Assembly: GCA_902728285.1 (NCBI GenBank)
Contig: CACVBU010001035.1
Location: forward strand, 691,176 to 755,175
Direction: 5' to 3'
Length of the DNA stretch: 64,000 nucleotides
Origin: Clytia hemisphaerica
Lineage: Eukaryota; Cnidaria; Hydrozoa; Leptothecata; Clytiidae
Shown one piece after another: positions 53,745-63,924 of the stretch; positions within the stretch are counted from its first letter, which is position 1; each line of letters opens with the position of its first letter. The notes beneath the pieces are model-generated. The model saw nothing but the letters and a program-made list of their open reading frames with translations. It made no database searches and was not told the origin of the DNA. The position numbers and the translations under genes are program-made.

Positions 53745-55005
53745 GGCAATGGCTCGATGGATAGAGCGCTGGCTTCCGAAACTGAAGGTCTTTCTTTGGT
53801 GGTGGTTCGAATCCGAGTCTGCTAAATTACGTGGGTTACGTGCGTGTCGTGGGTTCGTGGGTTCGTGGGTTCGTGCCCTCGTGGGTGTTCGTGGGTTAAA
53901 ATGTCTCGTGGGTCCGTGGGTTCGTGGGTCAAAATATCTCGTGGGTCCGTGGGTTCGTGGGTCCAAAAGAAAATCACGTGGGTTGAAATTGCTCGTGGGT
54001 TTGTGGGTTCGTGGGTCCAAAAAAATCACGTGGGTTAAAAAATTCTAATAATTTTCCAAAAATAAATTATAAAAATTCATATGGGTTATCGGGTATTTTT
54101 TAGAGTAGTCGAAAAAATTGTAAAAGTTTAAAATTGAAAAACTTCCTCATTGTTCTTCGTTCTTCTCACCCTATAATTAACTCAATAGTTTTTATGAGAA
54201 GAAAGAGCGAAATATGGAAAATGTCAAAAAACATTTCCAGCTGATATGATTTTAATATTAATATTTCTACCGCTGTCCTTAAAAAAACGACTTCCATCGA
54301 AAGCTTTATAATATATATAGCCCAATTAACGTCACTATGAGGAATCTTATTTTTATCTCCCTTTACGGTTTACCATGTTCCTCCTACCACACAATTAATA
54401 CAAGAGGTCTTTTAAAAGAATCGTTTAATTTATAATTATTAAAATAAAAACATTTCCTGGGTATTTATAAAAAGTCATGTCTATTGGTTATAACATTAAC
54501 AATTCTTCTTTATCAACTTAGCTGAAATACGGTCCTTCGGACGGTAAAATTGCGCAAGGGTTTCAAATATCGAAACACGCGAATCGCAAAGAAATTTACA
54601 AAAGAAATAATTGAATCATTATTAAGTGTTTTAGGGTTTATTAGAAGATGATGGATTTAAGAATAGATATGAAACAGCGAAATGTAAACATATCTTACAC
54701 GATCTTACAGTATTGGGATTTTTGGAACATTTCGGACCAACGGAAAATTTTGGACCCACGCACGGGAAAATTTGGACCCACGAGCGATTTTGACCCACGA
54801 ACCCACGAGCAATTTCAACCCACGTGATTTGTTTTTGGACCCACGAACCCACGAACCCACGAGATATTTTGACCCACGAACCCACGAACCCACGAGACAT
54901 TTTAACCCACGAACACCCACGAGGGCACGGACCCACGAACCCACGAACCCACGACACGCACGTAACCCACGTAATTTAGCAGACTCTTCGAATCCCACTC
55001 GGTGC
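53745..55005. mobile_element. foldback element with tRNA-like head and GTGGGTTCG arrays
   Basis: The left arm (53815-54045) and right arm (54735-54985, inverted) pair for about 200 bp, both starting with gagtctgctaaattacgtgg and filled with GTGGGTTCGTGGGTC-type units. In front of the left arm, 53743-53815 resembles a tRNA: GGCTCGATGGATAGAGC (D arm, A box) and GGTGGTTCGAATCC (B box), with an Arg-like CTTCCGAA anticodon region, but stems do not all pair. It lies inside the Ngaro element. The ~690-bp centre has no ORF. Confidence 0.75.
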
Positions 55006-55113
55006 GAAAATTAGACTGGTCGAAATTGATGGACAAATGATTGACAGGTATGAAAACTCAGTCAGAAATGAGAAACTCAGTAACTCAGACTGTCAGAAAA
55101 GAGAAAGACGGGA

Positions 55114-55758
55114 TCAGAGATGAGGATCACATCTCGGAGGTTTGTATCTTACGGCCAAGGCAAGGGGGTCAGAAAGATGACCTCTAGAGTTTTCTAATAA
55201 AGATCCACTTTGCAAAACTTGTGGGCGTACAGGGCGATCGTCATCGAACAGCGAAGGTAAGATGGCGGCGTTTGTTGTAGCTTGAGACGTTGGGGTGGGG
55301 GCGGGTTGATGACGGGAGGCGGAGACAGAAGAGTTCGTTGATTGGATCGATTGGGATTGGAGCCTGCGAGCTTTCAGAAGGTCGATCTCACGTTTCTTTT
55401 GCTCTATCTGTTGCAGCAAGAGGTTCTCCTCATTATTGATCTCGCTCAAAACACGCTGTTCTTCTTGTTCGAGAAGTTCTAATTGTTTTTTATAATATGT
55501 GACTTGGGCGCTTTTATCTACGAGGGCGTCATTCGAAATGGTAGACGAGTTGTGACGCCCGGGAGATTGTTGTGGAGTTCCCTCACCTGAAGATTCTGGT
55601 CCAGTGCATTGCGGTCCAGGCTGCCCAAAGGTATGTTCAGTGTGTGGGATCCTACAACTGGGACACTTTCTGACTCTTGAGGGAAGTTCTGGAGTCTTCT
55701 TAGATTTTGAAGTGTCTGTATCAGTACAAGCAATTGCAGATGGAGAGTTGCTAGCCAT
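55114..55758 (-). CDS. Ngaro ORF1: Cys/His motif and coiled coil
   Basis: 214 codons. Near residue 30 is RKCPSCRIPHTEHTFGQPGP followed by QCTG, a compact C-x2-C..H..C metal-binding motif found at the start of structural proteins of such elements. Residues about 85-130 (KKQLELLEQEEQRVLSEINN, QQIEQKKREIDLLKARR) are a strong coiled coil. A Ser/Pro/Thr-rich tail follows. Probably the N-terminal half of gag, now separated from 52690-53448 by inserted DNA. Confidence 0.75.
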   Translation of the reverse strand: MASNSPSAIACTDTDTSKSKKTPELPSRVRKCPSCRIPHTEHTFGQPGPQCTGPESSGEGTPQQSPGRHNSSTISNDALVDKSAQVTYYKKQLELLEQEEQRVLSEINNEENLLLQQIEQKKREIDLLKARRLQSQSIQSTNSSVSASRHQPAPTPTSQATTNAAILPSLFDDDRPVRPQVLQSGSLLENSRGHLSDPLALAVRYKPPRCDPHL

Positions 55759-55812
55759 TGTTGTAGTGTAGGTAACGTAAAGTAAGTTTCAGAAAAGTTT
55801 GTATAATAAATC

Positions 55813-55990
55813 AGCAAAAATACAGGTCAGCATGCACAGTGAAGAACTGAAGAAAGAGGCTGTTCAGGTACCATGTGCTCTTTAAATACTCATGAGAGTG
55901 AGGCTACATGAAACAGAGGCTGAATGAAGAGTACAGATAAAAACATAACACTATGAATCTAAAACCTGATATACCACATATATCAGGCCA
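55813..55990 (-). repeat. split direct repeat A1 (element 5' end)
   Basis: Matches A2. It ends (minus-strand start) at GGCCTGATATATG, where the host MITE resumes with aaaaatctgg. Confidence 0.9.
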
Positions 55991-56715
55991 AAAAATCTGG
56001 TAAAATTCATAAAAATACATCAAATATGGGTTTCGAGGTACATCCAGCCTTACATAGACTTTATCCAGTCTAGAACCAAAAATCTGTGAAAAATTCGGGT
56101 AAAAAGTAAATTAAAATGATTTTGATGATGATTTAAAACCATTTCGTCCCATCAGTTTTAAAATTTATGTGTTTAATTACTGAAAAATGCTCTTGATCGT
56201 GTAAAGGCTATTGCGATTGCCAAATTTAAAATAAAAAATTTGATAGGTCGATTTGTAACGTTTTTGGGCACTTTCTGAAAGTAACTTTTTTATTCAATTG
56301 AGCATAACTTTTGATCTAAAGAACCGAATTAGATAAATGACCCATCAAAATTTAAGTTTATATTTCTTCTTTCCAATGGAATAGGCATGGTTCTTTTAGA
56401 AATTTAATATTTCAAGCAAATCAGTTTCAAAGAGGGAAACTTTTTTGTGGCGCACCCGGTAGAAGGCGCTAAAAACGTGTCAAAGGGCGCAAAATCGGCC
56501 AACCAAACATCAAAAAAAAATTAGCGCCCCCTTGAAAAGCTTTTTTGGCGCCCCTCTCAGGTCTTTCTGGGTGGTGCACTGCACACCCTGCACCCCCTGC
56601 CAGGTCGCCACTAGCTAAGGGCAAGTATGTAATGTAAACACCATGGAGAATGCCATAATTGTGGCCCCCTATGCTAAACAACCATACTCATCTGCTCATC
56701 ATTTATGATGACTAA

Positions 56716-58515
56716 TAGACCTTTTTTTAAAGAAGCAGCCATGTGAATAATTATGTACTCCAGCATAAAAACAATGATACAGCCATGCATAATTACTGTA
56801 TCATGCATATTTTAAAAATTATGCATGGCTGTATCATTGTTTTTATGCTGGAGTACATAATTATTCAATATGGCTGCCTCTTTAAGGTGGTAGTCTACCG
56901 CCAGATTTCAAAAGTCAAAAAATCACATTTTTTGCAATAACTCAAGAACTTCTTTACATTTCGTAATGAAATTTTCAGGAAATGTATATCAACTATTAAC
57001 ATTTCTAAAAATAAAAAAAAATTCTAAAAATAACCAAAGACGGTGGTAAAATCAGCCAGGGGGTAAAATACTTTATTTTGCTTGTGTCAGGTTTTCTGAA
57101 TAGTCGGCTTGACCTATGAAGTTAGTTTTTTTTTTAAATGACTAATATTTAGAAAAGGTCTGGAATGAGTGAAAAAAAAAATAAAATTTTTTTCCAGGGG
57201 GTAAGAAACTGAAAAAAACGCTTTTTTGAGATTAAAAATCAGGAAACCAATTTTAAAACTTTTTAATCCATTCATTCAATGCACAATCATGTAAGGAAAC
57301 TTCCCTGAAAATTTCAAGTCTGTAGCTACTCTCAATCCTAAGATATTTCTGACAAGGTGTTTGCGAACCCCCGGAAACGCGTTTTTGAGAAAATCAAAGA
57401 AAAAGACAAAAATGGGTATCATTTTAAGCTGGAAAGCTCTTTTCAAAAAATTTCTTCACTGAATACTCATCAAACCAGTCAGGTTTCATAAGTTAAAGTA
57501 AAACATTTCACAAAAATTGATAAATTATCCAAAAATCAACAAAAACATGTTGCGCTAAAGTTACGTAAATATAGCAAACTTTGCGGTAATCTTGCGATAA
57601 CATCAAATTTGGGTGAAAACAGCCACATAAGTGTGACAAAATGTTCATTGAAATTCCAGCATGACTCTCTGTAGACATGGAAACTTTTCTAGTGCATATT
57701 TTTATTCACATAGACTTGAATTGACAATGAGCTGGCTTGATCGAAGGCGGCGCCTTCGCTTCGGTTACCGCCTAGGCGGTTATGAATGGCTGGTGTCAGA
57801 TGAGAATGTGTGTCTCCAGAAGTTAGGTCCAGTTCATTATAATGCACATTTCTATCTCTGTTACATCATGTTGTGCTTGGAAATATCTCAGTTACATTTA
57901 AATCCACTACAAAACATTATGTGAGCCACCAAAAGCACACTGTCTATGCTCAAAACAAAATGCCGACAACTTAAATGTTTTTCGCAGAAATCCAGCAACA
58001 CAACCAATGTAGAGCAACTTTATAGATTCTGTAGAGTCCATTCTTCATTTAAATAAATCATTTCAATCAAAGAGATTAAGTTTTGATCTAAAACTTGCCA
58101 AGAAATCTGCAGAATCATGCTTACAGCTTGCTTTTCAGCTGGTTTTGATGTGTTACACTACTGCAGCTACCATCTTTAATTTCAAGGATTACGTAATGCC
58201 ACGGAAAATAATATTTTGGCGCTCGAAAAGGGCGCAAAAAGAGCTTTCTTTTGGCGTATCACATTGCTATGTTTCGGCCGAGATTGAAGAAATAAGTCCT
58301 TAGCAACGGGATTTTCCTGTTGCTAGGGCGATTTTTCAAGCACCCAACAGGATAAAAATGCTCACTGCGGCCTGAATGATAAAGATATAGCTCTGAAATT
58401 TTCAGGAGATGTTCAGAAAGACCTAAGGATCTCAAAACACCCAAAAACCAGAATTCGACAATTTTTTCGATGATTTTTTATTTTTGGGTAGACTACCACC
58501 TTAAAAAAAGGTCTA
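56716..58515. mobile_element. 1.8-kb TA-flanked element (GACCTTTTTTTAAGGTGGTAG ends)
   Basis: The left end TAGACCTTTTTTTAA, interrupted by a hairpin MITE, continues GGTGGTAGTCTACC at 56886. The right end is GGTAGACTACCACCTTAAAA AAAGGTCTA to 58515. The interior has no transposase; a GC-rich imperfect palindrome (ggcggcgccttcgcttcggt..cctaggcgg) lies near 57745-57780. Confidence 0.75.
56728..56887. mobile_element. 160-bp hairpin MITE with TTAA ends
   Basis: Nearly the whole sequence is one palindrome: gcagccatgtgaataattat pairs with ataattattcaatatggctgc, and cagcataaaaacaatgatac with gtatcattgtttttatgctg. It is bounded by TTAA on both sides and inserted in the terminal repeat of the surrounding element. 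Confidence 0.85.
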
Positions 58516-59665
58516 TCTGGTAAAATAAAAGAAAACCATGTGAGAATAAATGTAAAATAAATGAAAATATTCTTACTTAGTCTTTTCATCTATCATATAT
58601 TAGGATCTACTTTTCTGGCTGGCTTTTGCAAGGTTTAGATTCCAGAGATTCACTGAACTTTCAGCTGTAAGCATGTCAGCATGGTTTCTCTCAGTTTCAC
58701 TTTCGGTTTCCCGAATTCCGAGTAAAAGGGTGAAAACGTTTTGGGCGTTTTAAAACAATAAAAATGAGAAGGGCAGGGCGGCGTAGAGGGCGTAGAAGGC
58801 GATACGTGCTGCCCATACTCACCTGTAAATAGCAAAAATCCGATGCTTATTCGCACATCGGAAGAAACCACTGACCTTTATATAACGAGGTTGATTTAAA
58901 TGGTCTGATCGCAGCTTTTATTCAGAAACATTTTAAATTGGAAATCGGTGATGTTGGTGCAACCCGCCTCATTTATGTTAAAATGATGGTTGTTAACTAT
59001 ATTCTCATGTTGAAGGACGTCTAGTTTTTTGTATCTTCTTTTATATTAAATAACGTACAAAAAAAGCAAGAATTTGGAGCGCTTCAGTTCTTCGACACTT
59101 GTCCTCTTCGAAGTGCATCGTTCTCTACCTTAAAAGTGAATAAATTAACGCGAAAATAAATAAATACGGAAGAAAAAGGAGGGGGGGGTCGTTAAAGGGA
59201 GGGGCTTACAATATATTGTAGATTATTTCCAAGCACAGCTATGAAATTTTGTCTACACAAAAAAGTTTTCTGTTTAAGTCAAGAAGAACAAAGAAGTTTA
59301 CTTTCTTTTTCTCTCGAAAGATCGAAAGAAAATATTTGTTAGCTATTTTTGTCCAAAAACCTTGGGGATAGGTATTTTTATAGATAGGCATCGTTACTTA
59401 GGTCTCGTACTTGCGACTTTCATTAAAGAACTCGTTACTTCTTGTTACTTCTTGTTCCTCGTTTTAGTAACAACCGGTACACCACCCCTAAAATCTTATA
59501 TTTTACAGATTAGACCAAAAGAGGGGGTACTATGTTCGCTTTTCTGACTGAATATGGACAGATAATTCAAGCAAACTATCATAGATAAAGTCAGAGGATT
59601 TTGATAGGTCCCAAAAATGTCCAAATTTTACTCTTTAAAAACAATCTTTTTTTTCATTTTTGCGG
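58516..59665. other. gene-free stretch
   Basis: No supported exon. A minus-strand frame at 58650-58871 has no motif or splice support. Purine-rich run near 59170-59195. Confidence 0.35.
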
Positions 59666-60020
59666 CTTTAATCGTAGAAATTTTAGCGAGACTAATTTTA
59701 GCGTTTTAGCGAGTTTTCCCTATTTTCGCTAAAATAAATCTCGCTAAAACACGCCGAATCGCCAGATCGCTAAAATTTATCCGCGCGAAATTTCTGGTTA
59801 TATTGCTATGATACATTTTTATCATTGGGAAGGGTTTCAGTGCAAAGAAATGCTAGAAAACGAAGTCAATTAATGATGAAATGCGAGTATTCGCTAAAAT
59901 TTATCCACGCGAAATTTTTTGAAATCGTGATTCACTAAAATAAATCCAAAAAAAATCAAGATTTTTCTGACTCGCTAATATACGCTAAAATTAGTCTCGC
60001 TAAAATTTCTACGATTAAAG
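59666..60020. mobile_element. 355-bp MITE (TTTAATCGTAGAAATTTTAG ends)
   Basis: CTTTAATCGTAGAAATTTTA and its inverse TAAAATTTCTACGATTAAAG bound it, with about 38 bp of inverted repeat. Further internal TTTTAGCG/CGCTAAAA motifs are scattered in both orientations. TA duplication is likely. Confidence 0.8.
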
Positions 60021-60075
60021 TAATTCGCATTATTTAAGTCCTGCATTAATTTACTCCCTTAAGTAAATTCACAAA

Positions 60076-60960
60076 TCTGAAGACCCGTCATTTCAATTAT
60101 GGACGGCAAATCTTAAATGACGGTCCTCTAGCTTAGAAACCTGAAAAACCGTCATTTTCTCACAGCAAATCTTACTGACGGTTCTCTAGTCGAAAAACCT
60201 AAAAATCCATCATTTTATTACGGCAAATCTTAACTGACGGTTCTCTAGTCTACAAATATAAAACTCCGTCATTTTCTCACAGCAAATCTTATTGACGGTT
60301 CTGTAGTCCACAAACTTAAAGATCCGTCATTTTATTACAGCCAAATCCTAGTGACGGTTCTCTAGTCCACAAACATAAAGATCCGTCATTTTATTACACG
60401 GCAAATCTTAGTGACGGTTCTCTAGTCCACAAACATAAAGATCCGTCATTTTATTACAGCCAAATCCTAGTGACGGTCCTCTAGTCCACAAACATAAAGA
60501 TCCGTCATTTTATTACAGCCAAATCCTAGTGACGGTTCTCTAGTCCACAAACATAAAGATCCGTCATTTTATTACACGGCAAATCTTAGTGACGGTTCTC
60601 TAGTCCACAAACATAAAGATCCGTCATTTTATTACAGCCAAATCCTAGTGACGGTTCTCTAGTCCACAAACATAAAGATCCGTCATTTTATTACAGCCAA
60701 ATCCTAGTGACGGTTCTCTAGTCCACAAACATAAAGATCCGTCATTTTATTACACGGCAAATCTTAGTGACGGTTCCCTAGCCCACAAACCTAAAGATCC
60801 GTCATTTTATTACGGCAAATTCTAGTGACGGTTCTGTAGTCCACAGACTTAAAGATCCGTCATTTTATTACAGCCAAATCCTAGTGACGGTTCTCTAGTC
60901 CAAAAAACATAAAGATCCGTCATTCTATTACGGCAAATTTTAACGACTATCTCTCAAATC
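60076..60960. repeat. 59-60 bp satellite with inverted CCGTCA/TGACGG core
   Basis: About 15 units, each with CCGTCATTTTATTAC.., AGTGACGGTTCTCTAGTCC and cataaagat. Central units follow a three-step pattern (two 'acagccaaatcct' units then one 'acacggcaaatctt' unit). Outer units are more diverged, as expected for unequal exchange. It is degenerate to about 61045, where it overlaps the end of the transposase frame. Confidence 0.85.
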
Positions 60961-61044
60961 TAAAGATTCGTCATGACGGTACTCTAGCTCACAAGTCTCA
61001 AGATCCGTTGACGGTACTCTAGCTCCAGAGCTTAAAGATACGGT

Positions 61045-62398
61045 GACGGTGCAGCAGCAAGAGCCATTTTTTAACGCCTGATTAACAAGAATTTGTACGT
61101 CCTTGATCTTGAAAGTAACATTTTTACGCGCCACCTCAGATTTAACCTGGGCCCAAACCAGCTCAATGGGATTCAATTCTGAGTGTCCTATCGGAAGACG
61201 CAATATGTGAATGTCTTTTCCTTTTTCAGCGCAAAACTTCTGTGTCATCTTTTCTAAATTGTATTGTTTGGGGACAACAATGCTTTTGCTTTTTGTTAAC
61301 AGAATGACTTTCGTATCTTTTGGATCTTTAAATAGAATCCCTTTCTTTGTAAGCCAATCCTGCATTTCTGCTTTTCTCCACGACATGGTTGGACATTTTG
61401 ACTCTTCGGTCTGGCGCGAGTGATATCGAGCATTATCAATAACAACAACAGATTTGTCAGGGAGGCTTGGGAGAACTTTTTTCTCGAACCAATCCTCGAA
61501 GTGTTCTCCATTTACTCATTGTGGTAGTCCTCTGAATCTTTTTTTCCGATAAAACATTCCCCACAGTCTTTCAAAAAACCATTTTTCGACCCCAAGTGGT
61601 TAATGATTAATCGCTTACCCTTACCAGAGGGCACCTTCAGGCCACCTTTGCAAGAAATACCTGTCAAGAGAGGATTTTCATCGGTGCAATCTTCCTGCCA
61701 AATGTACTCCTGTGTGTGGTTCTGATTACACCAGGTTTCATCTTGGTAAAAGATTTCGTATCCTTCGTCACGGTATTTTTTTATGTTTCTCAGGTATTCA
61801 TGACGGGTAGCAACAATGTCTACACGTTGATAAACGTTCATCTTTTTATTTCTCTTTCTGCACACAAAACCCAATTTTTTGATACAAGTGTGTAATTTAG
61901 ATCTACTCATTAGTGGAAAGCCGGGTATGTCTAAAGCTTCGGCGTGAATTTTAGAAAAAGTGTGGGGATTTCTGGGTATGGTCTTGTGTAGAAGCTGTGA
62001 ATTAGACGAGATAGAGCGTTTTTATTAAAGTCATCCAGCTTTATTCGTGGCTTTCCACGTGTCTCTGTGCTGGAATTTGGCTCCTTATTGTCCTTATCCT
62101 CTTCACGTCTCACTCGATAGACTTGTCGCTCAGAAATTCCACAAATCTCACTGATTAGTTTAGCAATATTAGGACGTTTTTCAAAAACGGGTTCACTGAA
62201 TTTCTCACGGTTTGCTGCAGCAGTTGCCCAAAAATCTAAGCGTTTTACAATAGATTTTTCCCTTTCACTCAACCAAAAGTGTGTATTTTTAGATTTTTTG
62301 GAAGAACTTTTTAGCAGTTCTCCTTTTCGTTTAGAATCCATTTTACCAAGGTAGACGAAGGAAAGAAGGAGTATAACACTTTCAATTTTTAAGGCCAC
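61045..62398 (-). pseudogene. Tc1/mariner-superfamily transposase, two frameshifts, 3' end lost in satellite
   Basis: Read on the minus strand. Part 1 (62398-61975): ISEICGISERQVYRVRREED, a helix-turn-helix, then basic linker RGKPRIKLDDFNK. A shift near 61975 leads to DIPGFPLMSRSKLHTCIKKL. Part 2 (61910-61512): IFYQDETWCNQNHTQEYIW with the first catalytic Asp, and SGKGKRLIINHLGSKNG. A one-base loss at 61512 leads to part 3: SVVVIDNARYHSR (second Asp) and LPIGHSELNPIELVWAQVK (Glu). By my count 90 residues separate the second Asp and the Glu, far more than the 34-37 of classic Tc1/mariner. The frame ends KNGSCC in satellite sequence. Confidence 0.8.
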
Positions 62399-62399
62399 T

Positions 62400-63160
62400 T
62401 AAATTTCATATTGAACTGATATTGTCTTTGTTATTTTTAAGTAATTAAAGAACTTTGCTAATTCCCAAAACACTAAACATAGTTTGGCTCTGAGGTCATT
62501 AATCAGATCGTAAAATGTGTTTTGATCGAAAAACTGTTTTATCATATCACTACCCCCGTTTTTAGTAATAAGTTGGAGATTTGATATTTCACAGAAAAGT
62601 GCTACCAAGGGGTATTTCGGGTCCCATATCTTCCGAAAGACTTTTCTGTTTGCCTTGAAATTTTACAACCTTCTTTAACTAAAGCTGATTTACCACTGGT
62701 GTAAAAATGAAGGTTATAGCATAAGTAGAAAAAAAGCACAATTTTTACAATCGCAAATTTAACCGCTAAAAATCGCGAATTTTTCAACCAAAAATACATT
62801 CAAATGTAGCGCTTTTGATTCTCTAAAACAAGCAAAAAAAAATTTCATAATTATATTTGACTATCAAAAGTTACAGGCATTCTTGTTTCCACTGCCAATT
62901 ATATCTGGACAGACTTTAGATGTCCATTTAAAATTGTCATAACAGAATTCTTTGAAGGAATCTGAAAGTCATAATTCTTTAAATGGAAATATTTTCAGTG
63001 AATAGGAACATTGAAGTTAATTTGCTATTTTCAATTTACCCAATTTCAAATGTAATGATTTTAAATAACAGAATTTGGAGCGGAATAATAGAACTTCGGA
63101 AGGGCCCAAGATCTGTAATCTTCCCGAGATGTTTTCAGATAATTCCATCACATGTGTCAA
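62400..63160. other. gene-free stretch
   Basis: No right-hand transposon end matching the left side was recognised. AT-rich, no supported exon. Confidence 0.35.
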
Positions 63161-63165
63161 CGAAT

Positions 63166-63447
63166 TTACAAAATAGCACCATAGACCCAAATCTCCATGA
63201 TATTAATGGCATCTCTTGAAACGGCTTGTGGCTGTACAGCATAGATCCCATCTGCTTGAAGCATACATATAAACATTCGACGTTCGATTTCAAATTCACC
63301 AGTGTTCCCAAACAAACTCATGATGGTCTCACCGTTGATGGAAAGAATAGTCTTGAGGTCAATGTGAGAATTTCGAGTATGCCAGGGAATATCCATACGA
63401 TTAACAAACACAACGTAGTCAATGAAAACTCGACTGTGAAATTCGGC
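63166..63447 (-). CDS. last exon of an unidentified minus-strand gene
   Basis: After an acceptor on the minus strand (caccacaaaag) the frame is open for 93 codons to TAA. It has balanced codon use unlike the surrounding repeats: AEFHSRVFIDYVVFVNRMDI near the start, HIDLKTILSINGETIMSLFG in the middle, INIMEIWVYGAIL at the end. Mixed hydrophobic/charged composition suggests a globular domain. I do not recognise the family. It is probably a genuine host gene that continues beyond the window. Confidence 0.5.
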   Translation of the reverse strand, partial: AEFHSRVFIDYVVFVNRMDIPWHTRNSHIDLKTILSINGETIMSLFGNTGEFEIERRMFICMLQADGIYAVQPQAVSRDAINIMEIWVYGAIL

Positions 63448-63815
63448 CTTTTGTGGTGTGTAAAATAATAATGAAATGTATAAAGAGAGACTACAGGAAA
63501 GATTACCTGTACAAGACATGTCTTAGAAAGACACACAGAGAATGGTTTTTTCACTATTTGGAATAATCTCAGCTAGGACGAGAACAAGTCATCTTGCGTT
63601 TCAATATTTAAGACATTTCTTTTCAGCGTACAAGGCCTTTGTATCAGAGCATAAAGTAAATAATTGCAGAAGTCAAAATAAAAAAATTCGCTCAAAATAG
63701 AAATAACTCGAATGCGTCAGAAGCAGTTAGTATAGAGCTAAAAAGAAGGTAAACAGGCTAGGACTACTAACCTTTATCCAATGTGTTGTTTCACCATACT
63801 GAAAACCATGCTTAC

Positions 63816-63924
63816 TGTGAAACATAGAGTTCTCTTCCATCAAATGCTTTTATAGCTGTCACCGTCGATATTTCCTGCATAGTAGAAGAATTTGTTGCTT
63901 CTTTAACGTGTGCATGCAAGGATT
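63816..63924 (-). CDS. probable upstream exon of the same minus-strand gene
   Basis: On the minus strand it lies between tttcttttag and gtaagc. One frame is open for 35 codons: SLHAHVKEATNSSTMQEIST then AIKAFDGRELYVS. Its end phase does not match the 63447 exon directly, so a further small exon or another donor is needed; one candidate lies near 63511-63525 (between tttctaag and gtaatc). Confidence 0.4.

Larger units (their letters stand above)
48206..55990 (-). mobile_element. Ngaro-type tyrosine-recombinase retrotransposon, 7.8 kb
   Basis: Read on the minus strand: A1 (55990-55813), ORF1, zinc-finger gag, RT/RNase H, tyrosine recombinase, B1 (48920-48806), A2 (48809-48632), B2 (48320-48206). 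A1/A2 are 178 bp and B1/B2 115 bp, near-identical, so insertion is fairly recent. A and B meet at a shared GGCC/GCCA. No target duplication is evident, as expected. Its coding region carries a ~0.9-kb insertion, a foldback insertion and one recombinase frameshift, so this copy is probably inactive. Confidence 0.85.
47845..56461. mobile_element. TA-flanked MITE (TACCGGGTGCGCC ends) split by the Ngaro element
   Basis: The left part 47845-48205 and right part 55991-56461 carry inverted ends TACCGGGTGCGCCACAAAAA and TTTTTGTGGCGCACCCGGTA. About 200 bp of further inverted similarity follows inward (ttaaattttgatgggtcatt with aatgacccatcaaaatttaa). Without the insert the MITE would be about 830 bp. 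The ends and TA suggest a Tc1/mariner-type family. Confidence 0.8.

Noticed and set aside
53743-53815. Functional tRNA-Arg gene
   Set aside because: A and B boxes and the D arm are recognisable, but anticodon, T and acceptor stems do not pair fully; it is part of a foldback element.
53722-54048. Val/Trp/Gly/Arg-rich frames in both strands
   Set aside because: GTGGGTTCG repeat arms of the foldback element.
46902-56630. Inverted 'gcgacctggc' sequences on both sides of the nested elements as an outermost transposon
   Set aside because: Similarity is short and imperfect, and ends and target duplication could not be defined.
60076-60960. CRISPR-like array (regular repeat and spacer)
   Set aside because: The whole 59-60 bp unit is conserved, with no unique spacers, and the context is animal; it is a satellite.
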